From NCBI GenBank assembly GCA_964513515.1, contig CAZEMP010000002.1, positions 62,001 through 126,000 on the forward strand: a DNA stretch of 64,000 bases. Reading direction: 5' to 3'. Below the pieces are notes generated by a model, which searched no databases, was not told the DNA's origin, and saw nothing but the letters and a program-made list of their open reading frames with translations. Source of the DNA: Bog-1340 sp964513515 (GTDB taxonomy: Bacteria; Patescibacteriota; Minisyncoccia; Phycocordibacterales; GWA1-40-21). A program made the translations under genes and the position numbers. This document shows, piece by piece, positions 60,040 to 64,000 of this stretch (the stretch's first letter is position 1; every line of letters begins with the position of its first letter).

Positions 60040-61305
60040 ATGCTTGATAAAACACTCAAGACTATAGAAAAATTTATACCAAAAAAAATTTACAAAATGG
60101 GACAGCCTGTTTATCATTATTTACTTGCACTAATTGGCGCAGTTGTTTATAGATTTCCATCTAAAAAGATAAAAGTTGTAGCAGTAACAGGTACAAAAGG
60201 GAAAACTTCTACAGCAGAATTTGTAAATGCTGTCTTGGAGGGAGCTGGAAAGAAAACAGCCCTTCTTGGAACCTTACGATTTAAGATAGGGGATGAGTCT
60301 TTGCCAAATATGCGAAAGATGACAGTACCAGGAAGAATGTTTATACAAAAATTTTTAAGAAAAGCTGTAAATGCAGGTTGTGAATATGTTGTACTTGAGA
60401 TATCTTCAGAATCAGTAAAACAATATAGAAATAAATTTATAGATTTGGATGCACTGATTTTTACAAATCTTGCACCAGAGCATATAGAATCTCATGGAAG
60501 TTATGAAAAATATGTTGAAGCAAAACTTTCTATTGCAAAAGAACTTGAAAATTCACCAAAGAAAAACAAATCAATAATAGTAAATATCGATGACAAAGAA
60601 GGAGGAAAATTTTTGAAAATTAATGTTTCAAACAGAGTTACTTATTCATTAGAAGAAGTTGAGGATATAATAACGACCGAAGATTATACCAGGTTTGTAT
60701 ATAAAGGAGAGATTATCGAGACTCAATTGCTGGGAAAGTTTAATATTTATAATATGCTTGGCGCTATAAAATATGCAGAAATTGAAAAGATAGATTTGTC
60801 CGTTGTTAAAAGGGCATTATCAAAATTAAAAGAAATAAAAGGAAGAGCACAAAAGATAGATGAGGGACAGGATTTTAAAGTGATAGTAGATTATGCCCAT
60901 ACACCAGAATCTTTGAAAGCAATATATGAAGCTTTTTCAGACAGTAAAAAGATAGGAGTACTTGGTAATTGTGGTGGGGGAAGAGATAAATGGAAAAGAA
61001 AGGAAATGGCAGAAATTGCAGACGGGTATTGCAAAGAGGTCATACTTACGGATGAGGACCCATACAATGATGATCCGAAAGAAATAGTGGAAGATATGGC
61101 AAAATATTTTAAAGAGAAAAAGCCAGAAATAATTATGGATAGAAGAAAGGCAATAGCAAAAGCTATATCTATCGCAAAAAAAGGAGATGTCGTTATAATT
61201 TCTGGAAAAGGAAGTGACCCATATATAATGAGAAAGAATGGCCAAAAAGAAAAGTGGAGTGATGCAGATGTGGCGAGAGAAGAACTGAAAAAGTTAAAAG
61301 TGTAA
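60040..61305 (+). CDS. murE: MurE-like UDP-MurNAc-tripeptide ligase
   Basis: 421 residues from MLDKTLKTIEKF, which starts 5 nt after the TrmH stop (a longer overlapping frame exists upstream). The Mur ligase P-loop VVAVTGTKGKTSTAEF (near 46-61), YVVLEISSESVKQYR, FTNLAPEHIESHGSYEKY, and C-terminal VDYAHTPESLKAIYEAF fit MurE. The amino-acid-selecting DNPR motif reads DEDPYNDDPKE here, so the third residue added is unclear. Confidence 0.85.
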   Translation: MLDKTLKTIEKFIPKKIYKMGQPVYHYLLALIGAVVYRFPSKKIKVVAVTGTKGKTSTAEFVNAVLEGAGKKTALLGTLRFKIGDESLPNMRKMTVPGRMFIQKFLRKAVNAGCEYVVLEISSESVKQYRNKFIDLDALIFTNLAPEHIESHGSYEKYVEAKLSIAKELENSPKKNKSIIVNIDDKEGGKFLKINVSNRVTYSLEEVEDIITTEDYTRFVYKGEIIETQLLGKFNIYNMLGAIKYAEIEKIDLSVVKRALSKLKEIKGRAQKIDEGQDFKVIVDYAHTPESLKAIYEAFSDSKKIGVLGNCGGGRDKWKRKEMAEIADGYCKEVILTDEDPYNDDPKEIVEDMAKYFKEKKPEIIMDRRKAIAKAISIAKKGDVVIISGKGSDPYIMRKNGQKEKWSDADVAREELKKLKV

Positions 61306-61323
61306 AATTGAAAGTTGTGGTTA

Positions 61324-61364
61324 ATACAAAAGAACGGCGCACTTCGTGCGCCGTTCTTTTGTAT
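61324..61364. terminator. Bidirectional terminator, 19-bp stem
   Basis: ATACAAAAGAACGGCGCAC pairs with GTGCGCCGTTCTTTTGTAT around TTC, between murE and the amidase gene, both ending here. Confidence 0.9.
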
Positions 61365-61365
61365 T

Positions 61366-62262
61366 TTATTTTATAAATTCTTTTTCAATATACTGATTAA
61401 TTGCAGTTGCGGTAGATGATGCTGCTTTTTCTATAAAAGCATTTCTTGTACTTGAGCTTAACATTACAGGTTCATATATATATGCATACTCTACGACGAC
61501 ACTTGGGATTTTTAGTGTGTCATAATTACCTATAGCTATGAGTTCTTGGCTTTCAATAATAATATCTTTTTCTTGTGGCATATTACTCTGTTTTTGTATT
61601 TTGAAAATCTCTTCATTTAAATAGTTTGCAAAAATTCTACTTGAAGATGAATTAGAATATTGTTTTTCTGGAATGTACATAGAATATCCTCGATAGTTTG
61701 GTTTACCATTTATTTTTGGATTATTATTGAAGTGAATATGTATTGTTAAATCAATTTTATTTTCTTCTATCCATTTATTTGTTCCATACAAAAATAATAC
61801 TGCATTTGATGCTGCCTCGTTGTGTTTCATATCTGGATCAATTATTTTAAATTCTCCTTTATCTGCCCTTGCAAGCATTTCTTTTTTGTTCGATGCTGCC
61901 CAATCCATAATCTTTGTTTCGTTTGTGGTGACAAATTTTTCTAAATCTTTATTCCAGCCATTTTTATCTCGGGCTAAACTTATTTCTAGTTTAGTATTTT
62001 TTGATAATATGTTTTGTAATATTTCAGACAATTGTAGATTTAGATCCCTCTCTTTTATTTTTTTAAATTCATCAGCACCACCACTATTTGGCTCATGTCC
62101 AGGAACTATCAGTATCTTTACCTGCTCATTTTTTTGGTCTACCGATAAGGCAGTTGCGACACTTCTCGTATCAGCCACTTGAAAAATAACTATAAATGCA
62201 GAAATAGTAAGAGAGATTATTGATACGGTCGTTAATATCTTTGCTGTCATGTTGTGACTCAT
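61366..62262 (-). CDS. N-acetylmuramoyl-L-alanine amidase (Amidase_3)
   Basis: 298 residues. Single N-terminal membrane anchor or signal (about 8-30, AKILTTVSIISLTISAFIVIFQ). The Amidase_3 fold has IVPGHEPNSGGA (Zn His near 55), the Glu of a NEAAS-like helix, HIHFNNNP (second His near 173) and C-terminal VVVEYAYI with Glu. It cleaves the amide bond between MurNAc and the stem peptide. It follows the murE-like gene across a shared terminator. Confidence 0.88.
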   Translation of the reverse strand: MSHNMTAKILTTVSIISLTISAFIVIFQVADTRSVATALSVDQKNEQVKILIVPGHEPNSGGADEFKKIKERDLNLQLSEILQNILSKNTKLEISLARDKNGWNKDLEKFVTTNETKIMDWAASNKKEMLARADKGEFKIIDPDMKHNEAASNAVLFLYGTNKWIEENKIDLTIHIHFNNNPKINGKPNYRGYSMYIPEKQYSNSSSSRIFANYLNEEIFKIQKQSNMPQEKDIIIESQELIAIGNYDTLKIPSVVVEYAYIYEPVMLSSSTRNAFIEKAASSTATAINQYIEKEFIK

Positions 62263-62307
62263 GTTTTGTATTTTATGTCATTAAGTAGATAAGCACAACA
62301 ACCATTG

Positions 62308-62380
62308 TCATTCCCGTGAAGACGGGAATCCAGAATTTATTAAATTTAAACTAGATTCCCGCATGCGCGGGAATGACATA
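62308..62380. repeat. REP-like interspersed palindromic repeat, copy D
   Basis: Half-units GTCATTCCCGTGAAGACGGG and AGATTCCCGCATGCGCGGGA face each other over about 22 bp. Same family as copies A-C. Confidence 0.85.
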
Positions 62381-62435
62381 TAAATACGGAATCGTATCAT
62401 TTACTTTTTTCTTTTTTAATCTTAGACTTCAAAAT

Positions 62436-63362
62436 ATGCCAGAGCTACCTGAGGTACAAACAACAGCAAGTATATTAAATAAAAAGTTAAAAGGACTTTT
62501 TATTTTAGACGTTTGGACAGATTATGATTCCACGTTTCACAAAGGTAAAAATAATATAAAGGACAAAAAATATTTCTCTTATTTTAAAAAAGAAATCTTA
62601 AATAAAAAAATATTAAGTGTAGAAAGGAGGGCAAAAAACGTGTTAATCAATGTTTCAGGTAACCCTAATGATGCACGGGCAGGCCATACTATTCTCGTTC
62701 ATATGAAAATGACAGGTCATCTTTTATACGGAAAATATAAATTTAAAAACAAAAAATGGTTCCCTCCAATTGATGGGCCACTTTCTGATCCGTTCAACCG
62801 TTTCATCCACCTCGCGTTTGTTTTATCTGATAGAAATACTTTAGTTTTATCTGACATGAGAAAATTTGCTAAAGTTTTTGTTTTTGATACAGACAAATCT
62901 TATAAGACATCTGACCTTGAAAAGCTTGGCCCAGAGCCACTAGATAAAAGTTTCACGTACAGGATTTTTAAAAATGCACTCAATAAAAAATTAAATGGAA
63001 AGATAAAAACCGTTCTTATGGACCAGTCTATTATTTCAGGAATAGGGAATATTTATTCTGATGAAGTTTTGTGGATGTCTTGTACTCACCCAGAAACAAA
63101 AGTAAAAGATATTACTGAAGAAAAATTAAGAGTACTTTTTAAAAGTATTATTGATGTATTAAAACACTCCATAAAAGTGGGGGGCGACTCCATGTCGGAT
63201 TATAGAAATCCTTATGGTGAAAAAGGCGGCTATCAAAATATACACAAAGTATACAGAAGAACTGGTGAAAAATGTTTTGTAAAAAATTGTAAAGGAGTGA
63301 TCAAAAGAATAAAAGTTGGAGGAAGAAGTGCGCATTATTGCGAAGTTCATCAGAAGAAATAA
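62436..63362 (+). CDS. mutM: Formamidopyrimidine-DNA glycosylase
   Basis: Removes oxidised purines (8-oxoG) and nicks the site. From ATG at 62436 the protein starts MPELPEVQTTASILN, with the catalytic Pro-2. QSIISGIGNIYSDEVLW is the family helix-two-turn-helix. The zinc finger near the end is CFVKNC...CEVH (Cys-Cys / Cys-His) instead of four cysteines. A longer upstream frame would add 21 residues and mask Pro-2, so it is rejected. Confidence 0.95.
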   Translation: MPELPEVQTTASILNKKLKGLFILDVWTDYDSTFHKGKNNIKDKKYFSYFKKEILNKKILSVERRAKNVLINVSGNPNDARAGHTILVHMKMTGHLLYGKYKFKNKKWFPPIDGPLSDPFNRFIHLAFVLSDRNTLVLSDMRKFAKVFVFDTDKSYKTSDLEKLGPEPLDKSFTYRIFKNALNKKLNGKIKTVLMDQSIISGIGNIYSDEVLWMSCTHPETKVKDITEEKLRVLFKSIIDVLKHSIKVGGDSMSDYRNPYGEKGGYQNIHKVYRRTGEKCFVKNCKGVIKRIKVGGRSAHYCEVHQKK

Positions 63363-63396
63363 AAAACACCCCGTAAACTTTTTGGGGTGTTTTTTA
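63361..63396. terminator. Bidirectional terminator between mutM and ruvA
   Basis: AAAAAACACCCC pairs with GGGGTGTTTTTT, 12 bp, shared by convergent genes. Confidence 0.9.
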
Positions 63397-63963
63397 TTTA
63401 CCTAAAATTTTTAAAGCAGCCTTTATTCTTTCTCCAGTTTTTGTAATTTTTCGATCTACCTCTTTTAGTGCATCTCGTGCATCTTTGGGGTTGTAACCAA
63501 GGGATTTTAAACCTTCAAGTGCATCTATCTCATCTCTCAAACTTATATCATTTTCTTCTTCCGATATAGATACTTTATCTTTCAACTCCAGAACCATTTT
63601 TTCTGCAATCTTTTTTCCTATACCAGAAACTTTTGTAAGGTGTGATGTGTCACCACTTGAGATCGCTCGCTTAAGTGCAGACACTGAGCTAATATTTAAA
63701 ACATTTAAAGCGGTTTTTGGGCCAATACCAGAAATAGAAATTATCATTTCAAAAAATTTTAACTCTTCTTCTGAAAGAAATCCATAAAGATTTAAAGCGT
63801 CCTCTCTTACCACAAGATGTGTGAACAAAGAAATTTTTTCTGATTTTTGTGCACCTTCTTTTGTTTCAAGAGTTGTAAAAATTTTCAATCCAATCCCACC
63901 AACTCCAACGGTGAGAAATTTATCATTACTATCCCATACTAGGCCTTCAATTTTTGCTATCAT
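63394..63963 (-). CDS. ruvA: Holliday junction branch migration protein RuvA
   Basis: 189 residues. OB domain at the start (MIAKIEGLVWDSNDKFLTVGVGGIGLKIFTT), two helix-hairpin-helix DNA contacts (ISISGIGPKTALNVLN, LTKVSGIGKKIAEKMVLEL), acidic pin region, and a C-terminal domain (ALKSLGYNPKDARDALK-like) that binds RuvB. Complete within the window. TATAAT lies 6 nt before the ATG. ruvC is at the other end, so the genes are not in one operon. Confidence 0.96.
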   Translation of the reverse strand: MIAKIEGLVWDSNDKFLTVGVGGIGLKIFTTLETKEGAQKSEKISLFTHLVVREDALNLYGFLSEEELKFFEMIISISGIGPKTALNVLNISSVSALKRAISSGDTSHLTKVSGIGKKIAEKMVLELKDKVSISEEENDISLRDEIDALEGLKSLGYNPKDARDALKEVDRKITKTGERIKAALKILGK

Positions 63964-64000
63964 GTTTAGATTATAGCATAATTTTTTTATCGACCCCCAA

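Noticed and set aside
1..64000. CRISPR arrays, rRNA genes and complete insertion sequences
   Set aside because: No regular direct-repeat/spacer series, no rRNA signature and no transposase-like protein were seen; the only recombinase is XerC/D-like.

Overview
This window is low in G+C and uses UGA as a normal stop codon. Its gene content points to a Candidate Phyla Radiation bacterium (Patescibacteria, most likely the Parcubacteria branch). The evidence is small compact genes, many short hypothetical proteins, a split VirB4/TraC with PrgI and VirB6-like proteins, CCA-less tRNA genes, and a cell-wall and DNA-repair set without biosynthetic pathways. No rRNA, CRISPR array or complete transposase gene was seen.

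Layout: 0-2.5 kb holds the yebC 3' end, ruvC and tyrS; the ruvA partner lies at the far right edge. 2.6-10.3 kb carries a class A PBP and the dnaN-dnaA / rpmH-rnpA-yidC-jag block. 10.4-23.4 kb is a long minus-strand type IV secretion/pilus-like cluster: propeller protein, VirB2-like pilin fused to an M15-like domain, Ig-like secreted protein, VirB4, detached TraC-like domain, PrgI, VirB6-like, and large secreted and calcium-repeat proteins. 23.5-42.9 kb is housekeeping: SpeE-like, rsmA, uvrD/pcrA, LysM-M23 peptidase, comM, DksA-like, pnp, rsmE, clpP, rny, HU, RNHCP, NAD kinase, Nudix, CCA enzyme, tRNA-Gly and tRNA-Pro. 43-50 kb holds tRNA-Arg, an HTH gene, tRNA-Gly, a long AT-rich tract with parS-like and DnaA-box-like sites, yraN, two candidate structured RNAs, xthA, xerC-like, rpsO, NYN and holA. 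50.2-59 kb begins at tRNA-Lys and is an accessory island of G+C-richer, Shine-Dalgarno-led orphan genes with regulatory and cell-wall cargo. 59-64 kb returns to core genes: DoxX, TrmH, MurE-like, amidase, mutM, ruvA.

The most unusual signals are these. (1) A family of hairpin-rich elements sits directly downstream of three tRNA genes (Gly-TCC, Pro-TGG, Lys-TTT). Each carries an inverted copy of the tRNA 3' half split by a small hairpin, then further hairpins joined by conserved linkers, and ends in a direct copy of part of the tRNA 3' half. A decayed copy at 57.6 kb coincides with the far part of the island. (2) Two island leaders align over about 250 bp and share an 18-bp operator-like word; one of them abuts a TrmB-family regulator gene. 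(3) Gene polarity flips near 43 kb, beside parS-like sites and DnaA boxes, suggesting an origin there rather than at dnaA. (4) Many core genes have a -10 hexamer 6-8 nt before the ATG (leaderless pattern), whereas island cargo has strong Shine-Dalgarno sites. (5) Several families of short intergenic repeats occur, one of which is translated inside RsmE.

Functionally, the wall enzymes (PBP, MurE-like, amidase, M23, lytic transglycosylase-like) and the T4SS/pilus-like cluster suggest a small episymbiont-type cell that remodels peptidoglycan and builds a surface machine, with a RuvAC, UvrD, MutM and ExoIII repair set.
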